Origin: Candidatus Omnitrophota bacterium
Lineage (GTDB): Bacteria > Omnitrophota > Gorgyraeia > Duberdicusellales > 4484-171
DNA length: 12,410 nt
Assembly (NCBI GenBank): GCA_028710385.1
Contig: JAQTUC010000035.1
Coordinates: 1 to 12,410 of the forward strand
Reading direction: 5' to 3'
The position numbers were made by a program, and so were the translations under genes. Under the pieces are notes generated by a model. The model made no database searches, was not told the origin of the DNA, and saw only the letters and a list, made by a program, of their open reading frames with translations. Shown here piece by piece: positions 1 through 6,792 of this stretch. Each line of letters begins with the position of its first letter. Position 1 is the stretch's first letter.

Positions 1-615
1 GCCAGAAACATTAATGTGTATATTGATACGCAAAACGGAGCAAAGCCGCTTGGGCTTATCGGAAGAAAAGGCGAAGTTAGCGAAAAGTATTTAAAAACAG
101 AGATAAGCGCATTGTATGGTAAAAACGAAAAATACGCGCTTTTTGAAATGCAAATTCCAAAAGCTTTGGATGGAGCAAGCAAGCAGGTTGCGAATGTCCG
201 CGTTGAATACACTGACCCGGTAACAGGCAAAACCATAAAAACATTGCAAAAGATAAGCGTTCAGTACAGTAAAAATTCCAATTTGGTTGTTTCCCGGCAG
301 GATAGCAGCATATTGAAAGAAACAGCGCTTACAAAAACCTCTGAAATAAAAGATAAGGCGATAAAGCTTGCCGATGAAGGAAAATATGATGCCGCGGCAG
401 ATTATCTTAATCAGCAAAGCGCCACTCTTGAAAAAGTCGCCAAGCAGTGTAATAATGATAAAGATGTTAAGCAGGAAGCAGAGCGCTGCAGCTGGTTATC
501 CGGAAATATTTTTTCAAATAAAGGATTTTCCAGGGAACTTCGTAAAAGCGTTGTAAGCGAAGCTTACTCGCAAACCAATCAGCAGCAGTATGCCCCCGGC
601 AAAGAAAGAAAATGA
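1..615 (+). CDS. VWA-domain (Ca-activated chloride channel-like) protein, C-terminal part
   Basis: This is the 3' end of a gene that begins before the window; the reading frame is open from base 1 and ends at TGA 613-615. The visible 204 residues start with a beta-rich segment (RNINVYID, then a LIGRKGEV stretch, then VANVRVEYTDPVTGK). That segment resembles the beta-sandwich that follows the von Willebrand A domain in Ca-activated chloride channel-like proteins. A charged helical tail follows, including KLADEGKYDAAADYL, as is usual at the C-terminus of this family. The VWA domain and its MIDAS metal site would lie upstream and cannot be seen. Proteins of this family are usually membrane or envelope associated, with a protein-binding rather than channel role. 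A GTG at 16 could serve formally as a start but lies inside the conserved part. The family call rests on recognition of the C-terminal region only. Confidence 0.6.
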   Translation, partial: ARNINVYIDTQNGAKPLGLIGRKGEVSEKYLKTEISALYGKNEKYALFEMQIPKALDGASKQVANVRVEYTDPVTGKTIKTLQKISVQYSKNSNLVVSRQDSSILKETALTKTSEIKDKAIKLADEGKYDAAADYLNQQSATLEKVAKQCNNDKDVKQEAERCSWLSGNIFSNKGFSRELRKSVVSEAYSQTNQQQYAPGKERK

Positions 616-630
616 CAGGTTTATAAAGAC

Positions 631-664
631 GCACAGGGCAAATGTTTAATCGTTTGCCCTGTGT
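631..664 (+). terminator. Hairpin after the VWA gene, likely intrinsic terminator
   Basis: The arms CACAGGGCAAA (632-642) and TTTGCCCTGTG (653-663) are perfect 11-bp complements. The stem can extend inward by one wobble and one G-C pair (643-644 with 651-652), leaving a six-base loop. It lies 17 bases after the VWA stop codon. The following T-run is poor (TTTGG), so termination may be incomplete and read-through into the kinase gene is possible. The base of the stem is only 13 bases from the kinase ATG at 677, so an effect on kinase translation is also conceivable. Confidence 0.6.
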
Positions 665-676
665 TTGGTTATAAGA

Positions 677-2566
677 ATGAAACAGGCAGGCTTAAAACCA
701 CATTTAGGGATATTTTTTATAGCAGCGGTGCTTTTCCCAAGTATTATACTGAGCGTAATAGCAATAAGGTCGTTAAGCCGCGAAGAGGCATTCATTGAAA
801 AGCGCATGCATGATACTTTGCTTGCGGAAGTTACGCATGTTTCTTCGGTTGTTGCGGCTGAGCTTAACACAATAGAGAAGGAATTAAATTCAAATACCGC
901 TCATTTAAACCGGGATAATCCCGAAGATTTTCTTAAAGCATGGGAGAAACAGAATAATCTTGTAGAAGTGCCTTTTTTAGTTTCCGGTACCGGAGAAATT
1001 ATTTATCCCAGCTACGAAACCAATCCGAGCGCAGCAGAGAAAACTTTTCTTGACTGGAATAGGCAGTTTTTCCGCGGAGAGGTGAAAATACCTGTATATG
1101 AGAATATCGCTGTGGCGTATAAGGATGAAATAGTAAAGGATGATAACCGGAATTACTATTCTGACAAGAGTGAAAGGAGAAAAAGCCCGGAAGTTAATTA
1201 CAGCCTTTCTCAGGAATCAGCGAATATTGTCGGCGAACAATATCAAAGCCAGCAGGCAATTAATTCCTGGGAGCAGAACTTGCCTATTCGCCAGAAAATT
1301 TACGATCAGGCAAAACAAACAGGCAAAAGCATAGTTATGCGCCAGGTTCAGATAGAAGGTAAGAGCGAAAAGGACGCGGTTTTGCCCCAGAAAGAATCCA
1401 TGTTTGTTTCCGAACCCTTAAGTTTCAACCAGATACTTTCAAAGAGCAACTCCGGAATTATTCCGCGTTCCATAAATGAAAACTTAAAGCTTATTTTTTG
1501 GAGAAAAACAGAAGGCGGCAGGGTTGTGGGTTGCGTGATTAACCAGGCTGCGCTTAAAGACAGGATTGTCGGATTGTTGCCGCAGATATATTCTTCGGCA
1601 AGAATTATTACTGTTTTGGATGAAAACGGAAAGCCTCTTATTTTGCCAAAGGGTGTCGGAAGCCGCAATTGGCAAAGACCGTTTGTCGCAAAGGAGATAA
1701 GCTCAATATTGCCTCACTGGGAGGCTGTTGCGTATCTTGCCAATCCCGGTATGGTAAAGATTGAAGCCGGAGCAGTAACCTTTATTATGTGGGCGCTCAT
1801 TATGATACTCTTTATTTCCATATCAACAGGAGGTTTTCTGGTTTTGAAATCTCTTCGCAGCGAAATGGCGCTTGCCAGGCAAAAAACTACTTTTGTGGCG
1901 AATGTTTCCCATGAGCTTAAAACCCCGCTTACTTCAATTAAGATGTTTGCCGAAATGCTTAAGGAAAGGCGCGTGGCGGATGAGGCAAAAAAAGAAAAAT
2001 ATCTTGATCTAATGGTATCAGAAACAGACCGTCTCGCCCGGCTGATAAACAACGTGCTTGATTTTTCCCGTATGGAGCAGGGCAGAAAGCAGTATGTTCT
2101 TAAAAAAGAAAATATAATAGTTTTATGCAGGGAATTAATTGAGGGCCAAAGGTTAAGGCTTGAAAACAACGGTTTTGTTGTAAATTTTATAACTGATTCC
2201 AATGAAGTCATGGCTGAAATTGACGCTGAAGCCATTAAACAGGCGTTGATTAATCTTTTGTCAAACGCGGAAAAATATTCTGACGGGGGAAAGAGTATTG
2301 ATTTGGAAATAACGCACGATGCTTCGCGGGTTTATATACAGGTTAAGGACAAAGGCAAAGGCGTGCCTGCGGCAGATGTGCAGAAGATATTTAAGGAATT
2401 TTACCGCTGCGATGATTCTTTGACTGCGCGGGTTAAGGGAACAGGCCTTGGCCTTACTATCGCAAGCAGGATAGCCAGGGACCACTCCGGCGATATCGTC
2501 TATAAGGCCCGCGAAGGCGGAGGCAGTGTTTTTACTTTAATATTGCCTGTTAAAGCAGGGAGCTAA
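677..2566 (+). CDS. Membrane sensor histidine kinase
   Basis: This is a 629-residue two-component sensor kinase that autophosphorylates on histidine and passes phosphate to the regulator encoded next. Residues 10-30 form a first membrane helix. About 330 residues of extracytoplasmic sensor follow, then a second helix at about 365-390. The HisKA domain carries FVANVSHELKTP with phospho-acceptor H412. The HATPase domain shows the N box around N526-N530 (INLLSNAEKYS), the G1 box DKGKGVP at 558-564 and the G2 box GTGLGL at 588-593. All catalytic motifs are intact. The sensor part matches no domain I can name; its membrane-distal stretch is rich in Gln, Ser and Lys, and a PAS/Cache-like segment (ITVLDENGKPLILP) lies near 311-324. 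I chose ATG 677, although no Shine-Dalgarno sequence precedes it; a TTG at 665 is the only nearby alternative. The stop is three bases from the regulator start. Confidence 0.93.
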   Translation: MKQAGLKPHLGIFFIAAVLFPSIILSVIAIRSLSREEAFIEKRMHDTLLAEVTHVSSVVAAELNTIEKELNSNTAHLNRDNPEDFLKAWEKQNNLVEVPFLVSGTGEIIYPSYETNPSAAEKTFLDWNRQFFRGEVKIPVYENIAVAYKDEIVKDDNRNYYSDKSERRKSPEVNYSLSQESANIVGEQYQSQQAINSWEQNLPIRQKIYDQAKQTGKSIVMRQVQIEGKSEKDAVLPQKESMFVSEPLSFNQILSKSNSGIIPRSINENLKLIFWRKTEGGRVVGCVINQAALKDRIVGLLPQIYSSARIITVLDENGKPLILPKGVGSRNWQRPFVAKEISSILPHWEAVAYLANPGMVKIEAGAVTFIMWALIMILFISISTGGFLVLKSLRSEMALARQKTTFVANVSHELKTPLTSIKMFAEMLKERRVADEAKKEKYLDLMVSETDRLARLINNVLDFSRMEQGRKQYVLKKENIIVLCRELIEGQRLRLENNGFVVNFITDSNEVMAEIDAEAIKQALINLLSNAEKYSDGGKSIDLEITHDASRVYIQVKDKGKGVPAADVQKIFKEFYRCDDSLTARVKGTGLGLTIASRIARDHSGDIVYKAREGGGSVFTLILPVKAGS

Positions 2567-2569
2567 TTT

Positions 2570-3274
2570 ATGCAGGAAAAAATTTTGATAGTTGAGGACG
2601 AGCCGGCTATCTTGACCGGCATAGTGGATTTGCTGGCGGGTGAAGGCTTTGCGGTTAATCCCGCGAGAGACGGAAAAGAGGCCCTGTCTTTGTATGATTC
2701 TGAAAAACCTGATTTGATACTTCTTGATATTATGATTCCTGAGAAGAGCGGTTATGATGTGTGCAGGGAGATAAGAAGAAAAGACCCGAATATTCCCATA
2801 CTTATGCTTACCGCAAAAGGCCAGGAAATAGATAAGGTAGTTGGTCTTGAAATAGGGGCAGATGATTATATAGTAAAACCGTTTGGGGTGAAAGAGCTTC
2901 TTGCGCGCATAAGGGCGGCTTTACGCCGCAGCAGTATTAAGCCGGACAAAAAGAAAGATGACAGCCCGATTGAATTCGGCGATGTATATATAGATCCGAA
3001 AACGTTAAAAGGCCTTAAAAAGAAAAAAGAGTTTGATGTGATACCCAGGGAGATAGAACTGCTTCGTTTATTCTTAAAACACGACGGGGAGATAATTGAG
3101 CGTTTTGCCATTTTAAATGAAATATGGGGGTATAAGTACGAAGGGACCACCCGCACGCTTGATCAGCATATAGTGAAATTACGCCAAAAGATAGAAAGTA
3201 ACCCTTCTAAGCCAAAATATATTAATACGGTGCACGGAGTCGGTTATCGTTTTTGTTCCAATCCAAAAGCCTAG
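2570..3274 (+). CDS. OmpR/PhoB-family response regulator
   Basis: This 234-residue DNA-binding response regulator is the partner of the upstream kinase. The receiver domain (about 1-120) has the acidic pocket E9-D10, phospho-acceptor D53 in LILLDIMIP, switch T81 and conserved K103 in YIVKPFG. The C-terminal winged helix (about 133-230) ends in the typical TVHGVGYRF hairpin, with the recognition-helix region around TTRTLDQHIVKLRQKI. The length is normal for the family. The ATG follows AGGGAG (2557-2562) at seven bases, inside the end of the kinase gene, so the pair is surely co-transcribed and probably translationally coupled. The kinase-before-regulator order is the reverse of the common phoB-phoR order. 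The regulon is unknown; the adjacent secreted-protein gene is the obvious first candidate target. Confidence 0.95.
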   Translation: MQEKILIVEDEPAILTGIVDLLAGEGFAVNPARDGKEALSLYDSEKPDLILLDIMIPEKSGYDVCREIRRKDPNIPILMLTAKGQEIDKVVGLEIGADDYIVKPFGVKELLARIRAALRRSSIKPDKKKDDSPIEFGDVYIDPKTLKGLKKKKEFDVIPREIELLRLFLKHDGEIIERFAILNEIWGYKYEGTTRTLDQHIVKLRQKIESNPSKPKYINTVHGVGYRFCSNPKA

Positions 3275-3280
3275 CTGAGT

Positions 3281-3286
3281 GGGAGG
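3281..3286 (+). promoter_or_regulatory. Shine-Dalgarno for the secreted Cys-rich protein
   Basis: GGGAGG lies four bases upstream of ATG 3291. It places the start there rather than at the in-frame GTG 3279, which itself overlaps this ribosome binding site. Confidence 0.75.
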
Positions 3287-3290
3287 AAAT

Positions 3291-3755
3291 ATGAAAAAGT
3301 TTTTATTCGTCTTATTATTGCTGCAGACATTTTCTTTTTCGTTGCCGGCCCAGGAGCGCGATTTTTATATTGAAATTTTTCCGGAAAAAAAAGTATTTAA
3401 AAAAGGGGAAATATTTACGGTTAAAACCAGCATTATGAATGTGACCCCAAAAGAACAAAGACTGTGCTTTTGGAACTGTTCATATGACCAAAACTGGGTG
3501 TTGGAAGACGAGTTAAAAAAAGTGCAGCTTTACGGGGTTGCCTGTGATAAAAACGTAGTTTCCTGCATCACTCTTTTGCCTATGGAAAAATTTGAAAAAG
3601 AATTGTATCTTCAGGTTTCAGATACTGCTAAGCGCGGTAAAACTTCCTTTAAGCTTGGCTTTATGCCATGTGTCAGCCGGGAAGAATGTTTTGAAACCGA
3701 AAGCGCAAACCCGGAAAAGTTTTTCAGCCAGGAAGCCGTAATTACAATAAGATAA
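3291..3755 (+). CDS. Small secreted protein with Ig-like fold and six cysteines
   Basis: This is a 154-residue hypothetical protein. The N-terminus is a clear signal peptide: MKK, a leucine/phenylalanine-rich core, and a probable cut after PAQ near residue 21. The mature part reads as a small beta-sandwich: an opening FYIEIFPEKKVFKKGE strand pair, then FTVKTSIMNVT, and a closing EAVITIR strand. This pattern is like that of BsuPI-type or other Ig-like domains that begin with a comment on load or agonism, but I cannot fix the family. It has six cysteines, an even number consistent with disulfides outside the cytoplasm. It starts 16 bases after the response regulator stop and is probably in the same operon, which suggests an envelope role connected with the signal sensed by the kinase. 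That link is inference. Confidence 0.75.
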   Translation: MKKFLFVLLLLQTFSFSLPAQERDFYIEIFPEKKVFKKGEIFTVKTSIMNVTPKEQRLCFWNCSYDQNWVLEDELKKVQLYGVACDKNVVSCITLLPMEKFEKELYLQVSDTAKRGKTSFKLGFMPCVSREECFETESANPEKFFSQEAVITIR

Positions 3756-3775
3756 GCCCGATTTTTTAAACAAGA

Positions 3776-4465
3776 ATGCCATTATCTTTCAGCGCGAAAA
3801 AGCAAAATTATTTAAAGACAGCGCTTCTTCCTAAAGCGGTTATATTTGATATGGACGGCGTGATTGTTGATTCCATGCCGTACCATTTCCTTGCCTGGTA
3901 TGAAGCCTTAAGGCCGTATGGGGTAAGGGTGGGCTGTTTTGATGTTTACGCCAAAGAAGGAGAGCGCTGGGCCAAGTCGCTTAAAGATTTTCTGAAAAAA
4001 GAAGGTATTGTGCCAAGCCGCGCGCTGCTTTCCGAAATATTCGCTTATCGGCAGAAAATATTCAAGAAGTATTTTAAGAGGTTTATTTTTAAGGACGCCG
4101 AACAGATTTTAAGGGCTTTAAAGAAAAAAGGCTATATGCTTTCCCTTGTCACAGGAACGCCTGATTACGAGGTTAAGCGGATATTGTATAAAAGGTTATA
4201 CAGTATTTTTGATAACATTGTCGCCGGTAATAACGTAAAGAAAGGAAAGCCTCATCCCGAGCCGTATCTTAAGGCCGCACGGATGCTCAGGGTAAAACCC
4301 AAGGAATGCGTAGTTGTAGAAAACGCGCCTTATGGAATAGAATCTGCAAAGCGCGCCGGAATGGTTTGCATAGCTGTTTCAACAAGCCTGCCAAAAGAAT
4401 TTCTGGGCAAAGCTGATTTTATAGTAGATAAAATAAGCGAAATACCTGGAATTATCAGAATTTAA
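3776..4465 (+). CDS. HAD-superfamily hydrolase, beta-phosphoglucomutase-like
   Basis: This is a 229-residue cytoplasmic phosphatase or phosphomutase of the haloacid dehalogenase superfamily. Motif I is AVIFDMDGVIVDS, with nucleophile D25 and acid/base D27. A four-helix cap follows (about 34-105). Motif II is the threonine in LVTGTP, the motif III lysine is in KKGKPHPEPY, and motif IV is VVVENAPYGIESAKRAGM. The second acidic residue of motif IV, usually Asp, is Asn183 here (E182-N183); this variant occurs in some members and may not abolish activity. The presence of D27 and the cap type fit small sugar phosphates as substrates, but the exact substrate cannot be read. The start ATG 3776 has no clear Shine-Dalgarno sequence and gives about 19 residues before motif I. 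It lies 20 bases after the preceding stop and may continue that operon. Confidence 0.9.
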   Translation: MPLSFSAKKQNYLKTALLPKAVIFDMDGVIVDSMPYHFLAWYEALRPYGVRVGCFDVYAKEGERWAKSLKDFLKKEGIVPSRALLSEIFAYRQKIFKKYFKRFIFKDAEQILRALKKKGYMLSLVTGTPDYEVKRILYKRLYSIFDNIVAGNNVKKGKPHPEPYLKAARMLRVKPKECVVVENAPYGIESAKRAGMVCIAVSTSLPKEFLGKADFIVDKISEIPGIIRI

Positions 4466-4483
4466 CCCTTTCCTAGAGCACCC

Positions 4484-4503
4484 TGCCCCTGGCACTTTTT
4501 TTT
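4484..4503 (+). terminator. Weak hairpin with T8 run after the HAD gene
   Basis: A four-base stem TGCC (4484-4487) / GGCA (4491-4494) with loop CCT is followed after one base by eight T residues (4496-4503). The T run is good but the stem is short, so this is a marginal intrinsic terminator for the HAD transcript. Confidence 0.3.
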
Positions 4504-4559
4504 AAAAAATGAAAGCGTTTTCCTTGAAATATTTTCAAAAATATGTTATGTATAAAGTA

Positions 4560-4597
4560 GAAAACTGGATTTGTGCGCAGCCACGGGTCCAGTTTTT
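4560..4597 (+). terminator. Long hairpin between HAD and PilZ genes, terminator or leader structure
   Basis: The arms AAAACTGGA (4561-4569) and TCCAGTTTT (4588-4596) pair perfectly. The stem continues through three T-G wobbles (4570-4572 with 4585-4587) and GTG/CAC (4573-4575 with 4582-4584) to the loop CGCAGC. That makes 15 contiguous pairs, 16 with G4560-T4597. The A-tract before and T-tract after the stem match a bidirectional intrinsic terminator. If instead the PilZ promoter lies upstream (a TATAAA at 4551-4556 is present), the hairpin would sit at the very 5' end of the PilZ transcript and could act as an attenuator or stabiliser. Confidence 0.55.
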
Positions 4598-4647
4598 CGC
4601 GTATAGGGGTTATAAACGTTTACAATGTGCCTAACAGAGTAAACCTT

Positions 4648-4974
4648 ATGCAGGAGCGCAGAAAATACCCACGAGTAGACATCTCTTTTCCGGTTGAATG
4701 TGATGAGGTTTTGCATAAGAATTATTTTTATACGGTAAGCAAAGATTTGAGTACCGGCGGAGTTCGGATAGTCAGCAATAAATTCCTTCCTAAAAACGAG
4801 CAAATCAAAATAAGCATAAATCTGATAGACAAGATTGTCAATTTAACGGCAAGAGTTGCCTGGTGTAATGAAGTTAGAGCCTCGGACGACTATTTATGCG
4901 GACTTGAATTTGTTGAAAACGGAAAAAACCGCCGGAACGAAATTGCCAGTTTCTTAAGTAAAATCAGCCAATAA
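4648..4974 (+). CDS. Single-domain PilZ protein (c-di-GMP binding)
   Basis: This 108-residue protein consists of one PilZ domain, a beta-barrel that binds cyclic di-GMP and changes partner interactions. Both signature elements are intact: the N-terminal RxxxR switch in ERRKYPRVD (Arg at about 4, 5 and 9) and the D-x-S-x-x-G motif in DLSTGGVRI. Further strands follow (KISINLIDK, LTARVAWC, DYLCGLEFV), then a short C-terminal helix. I start at ATG 4648 because the family begins with RRxxPR right after the initiator. An upstream GTG at 4573 would add 25 unrelated residues and falls inside the hairpin. No strong Shine-Dalgarno sequence is visible. No diguanylate cyclase or phosphodiesterase lies in the window, so its second-messenger source and target are elsewhere. 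It appears to be monocistronic. Confidence 0.9.
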   Translation: MQERRKYPRVDISFPVECDEVLHKNYFYTVSKDLSTGGVRIVSNKFLPKNEQIKISINLIDKIVNLTARVAWCNEVRASDDYLCGLEFVENGKNRRNEIASFLSKISQ

Positions 4975-5031
4975 TTCCCACTGATTGCCAATCCTTTAAT
5001 TCTTTAATCCGTTATCTAATTTACTTTACAA

Positions 5032-5064
5032 TTGACACATTCCTGCCTTAGGGTATTATATAAT
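5032..5064 (+). promoter_or_regulatory. Sigma70-type promoter for the aldolase operon
   Basis: A perfect TTGACA (5032-5037) is followed by a 16-base spacer and TATTAT (5054-5059). An overlapping perfect TATAAT (5059-5064) is present but would need a 21-base spacer. This is the best promoter in the window. Transcription would begin near 5066-5072 and leave a leader of roughly 95 bases. Confidence 0.7.
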
Positions 5065-5150
5065 CCTTACAGTTAGAGGCGGTTACGGCTAAATATGGAT
5101 TTCATGCGTATTTTGCCTGAAATATCCGCGGTTTCCCGTTTATAACACCA

Positions 5151-5157
5151 AAGGAGG
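5151..5157 (+). promoter_or_regulatory. Strong Shine-Dalgarno for the HMGL-like aldolase
   Basis: AAGGAGG ends four bases before ATG 5162 and fixes the start of the aldolase. Confidence 0.8.
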
Positions 5158-5161
5158 AAAT

Positions 5162-6112
5162 ATGTTTAGAGAGAAAATTAAAGTATTTGACTGCACTATC
5201 AGAGACGGCGGTCTTTGCAACAATCATGATTTTGATGACAGGTTTGTGCGCGCGGTTTACAAGGCGCTCTCTGAGGCAGGGGTAGACTATATGGAAATAG
5301 GCTATAAAAATTCCAAAAAATTGTTTTCGCCCAAGGATTTTGGAAAATGGAAATTCTGCGATGATGCGGATATTGAAAAAATAATAGAGGGGATAGAGTC
5401 TAAGACAAAAATTTCCGTAATGGTTGACGTGGACAGAGTTGACATAGAGGATGTTAAGCCGAAAAAAGAAAGCCCGGTGGATATGATAAGAGTTGCCTCT
5501 TATGTTAAAGATATAGATAAGGCAATATTTCTTGTTAACCATTTTGCGGATAAAGGGTATGAAACAACTGTTAATATAATGGCAATATCGCGGGCTCTGG
5601 ACAATGAGCTTACGGAAGCGCTTGATCAGCGTGAAAACGAATGCAAGGCAAAAGTAATTTATATTGTCGACAGTTTCGGAGAGCTGTATCAGGAAACCGC
5701 AGAGTTTCTGGTAAAAAAATTTAAAAGTATACTCAAAACCAAGGAAATAGGCATGCATGCCCACAATAATCAGCAGCTTGCCTTCGGAAATACAATTGAG
5801 GCGATAATACATAATGTTAATTTCCTGGATGGAACAGTCTATGGTTTGGGCCGCGCCGCCGGAAACTGCCCGCTGGAACTGCTTATCGGATTTTTAAAAA
5901 ATCCCAAGTTTGACATAAGGCCGATTTTGGACCTTATTTCAAACGAGTTCGTTCCGTTAAGAGAGAAGCTGGAGTGGGGTTACATTATCCCTTATGCCAT
6001 AACCGGCATACTTGATGAGCATCCTAAATCGGCAATTGCGCTTAGAAACAGCATCAAAAAAGAAAATTACAGGGAATTTTACGAAAGCCTTTTGGGGGAT
6101 GATCTTGACTGA
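5162..6112 (+). CDS. HMGL-like / DRE-TIM aldolase (4-hydroxy-2-oxovalerate aldolase-like)
   Basis: This is a 316-residue cytoplasmic TIM-barrel aldolase of the pyruvate-carboxylase/HMG-CoA lyase superfamily. The N-terminal DCTIRDGG motif (D10, R14, D15) supplies the catalytic arginine and metal-binding aspartate. The HAHNNQ motif (H199, H201) supplies the two metal-ligand histidines. These family enzymes make or break carbon bonds next to a pyruvate enolate with Mn2+ or a similar metal. The closest well-known relatives are 4-hydroxy-2-oxovalerate aldolases, but no acylating acetaldehyde dehydrogenase partner is present, so the meta-cleavage pathway role is unlikely. The gene is led by a strong promoter and Shine-Dalgarno sequence. 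Its TGA overlaps the next ATG by one base, which ties it to the KDPG-aldolase-like enzyme. The true substrate is unknown. Related genes often lie in sugar or surface-polysaccharide loci, which is suggestive only. Confidence 0.85.
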   Translation: MFREKIKVFDCTIRDGGLCNNHDFDDRFVRAVYKALSEAGVDYMEIGYKNSKKLFSPKDFGKWKFCDDADIEKIIEGIESKTKISVMVDVDRVDIEDVKPKKESPVDMIRVASYVKDIDKAIFLVNHFADKGYETTVNIMAISRALDNELTEALDQRENECKAKVIYIVDSFGELYQETAEFLVKKFKSILKTKEIGMHAHNNQQLAFGNTIEAIIHNVNFLDGTVYGLGRAAGNCPLELLIGFLKNPKFDIRPILDLISNEFVPLREKLEWGYIIPYAITGILDEHPKSAIALRNSIKKENYREFYESLLGDDLD

Positions 6113-6726
6113 TGGATGTAGCTAAGTTCAGAAAACAACCTATTCTTGGTATTCTTCGGGGCATAAAAGCAGATGCGCTTTCTCCCACCCTTGACGCAAT
6201 TTTAAAAAGCGGATTGGCTACCATAGAAATTACAATGAATACCAAAGGCGCGCCTTCGCTTATAAAAAAATGCGTCAAACAAACCAAGGGCCGCCTGACC
6301 GTGGGCGCAGGCACTGTGCTTAGTATGGAATCGCTTAAGGAAGCGCTGGATGCCGGCGCAAGTTTTATTGTTACGCCTGTTTTAGTAAAAGATGTTACGT
6401 TGCATTGCGTCAAAAATCAGATTCCTGTTTTTCCGGGAGCGTTCAGCCCGCAGGAAATATACAATTGCTGGCAGGCGGGTGCTACGATGGTGAAAGTGTT
6501 TCCGGCCGGATTGCTCGGGCCGAAATATTTCAAAGAAATTAAAGGGCCGTTTAAGGAGATTGAGCTTCTTGCCTGCGGAGGGGTAACGGCGGAGAACATG
6601 TCCGACTATTTCCTTTCCGGCGCCAGCGCAATTTCTTTCGGCGCCAGCGTGTTTAAAAAAGAATGGCTTGAGAAAAAAGATTTTAAAAGCATAGAAGAAT
6701 CAATAAAAAAATTTCTTGTTAAATAA
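6112..6726 (+). CDS. eda: KDPG/KHG aldolase-like enzyme
   Basis: This 204-residue class I aldolase cleaves 2-keto-3-deoxy-6-phosphogluconate (or 4-hydroxy-2-oxoglutarate) to pyruvate plus an aldehyde by a Schiff base. Conserved marks are ILRGI near residue 14, the catalytic glutamate E39 in IEITMNT, GAGTVL at 65-70, FIVTP at 85-89, PGAFSPQEI at 108-116 (usually PGxxTPxE), and the Schiff-base lysine K128 in VKVFPAG. GGVTAEN and GASAISFGASVF follow. The length is normal. The start ATG shares its A with the TGA of the upstream aldolase, so the two are translationally coupled. No Entner-Doudoroff dehydratase (edd) lies nearby, so the in vivo substrate may not be KDPG. The gene symbol is by family, not proven function. 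Confidence 0.88.
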   Translation: MDVAKFRKQPILGILRGIKADALSPTLDAILKSGLATIEITMNTKGAPSLIKKCVKQTKGRLTVGAGTVLSMESLKEALDAGASFIVTPVLVKDVTLHCVKNQIPVFPGAFSPQEIYNCWQAGATMVKVFPAGLLGPKYFKEIKGPFKEIELLACGGVTAENMSDYFLSGASAISFGASVFKKEWLEKKDFKSIEESIKKFLVK

Positions 6727-6792
6727 ATACGGCATAGATTTGTATTCTCTGCGGCTCATTTTGCATATCCAATCCAGGCTTTTCTGTTTGTT

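Noticed and set aside
1714..2235. 173-codon open frame on the - strand.
   Set aside because: It is antisense to the conserved HisKA region of the kinase, and its Ser/Phe-rich translation shows no domain.
4573..4597. CGCAGCCACGGGTCC recalls the 3' half of the class I c-di-GMP (GEMM) riboswitch, upstream of a PilZ gene.
   Set aside because: The 5' half of the aptamer (a GCAAACC-like segment and tetraloop-receptor region) is not present upstream. The bases are better explained as one arm and loop of a simple hairpin.
4573..4647. GTG 4573 as the PilZ start, adding 25 residues.
   Set aside because: The added residues are not PilZ-like, the GTG lies inside the hairpin stem, and the domain begins naturally at ATG 4648.
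5102..5812. 236-codon open frame on the - strand.
   Set aside because: It is antisense to the well-supported DRE-TIM aldolase, has a low-complexity Phe/Tyr/Ile-rich translation and no family features.
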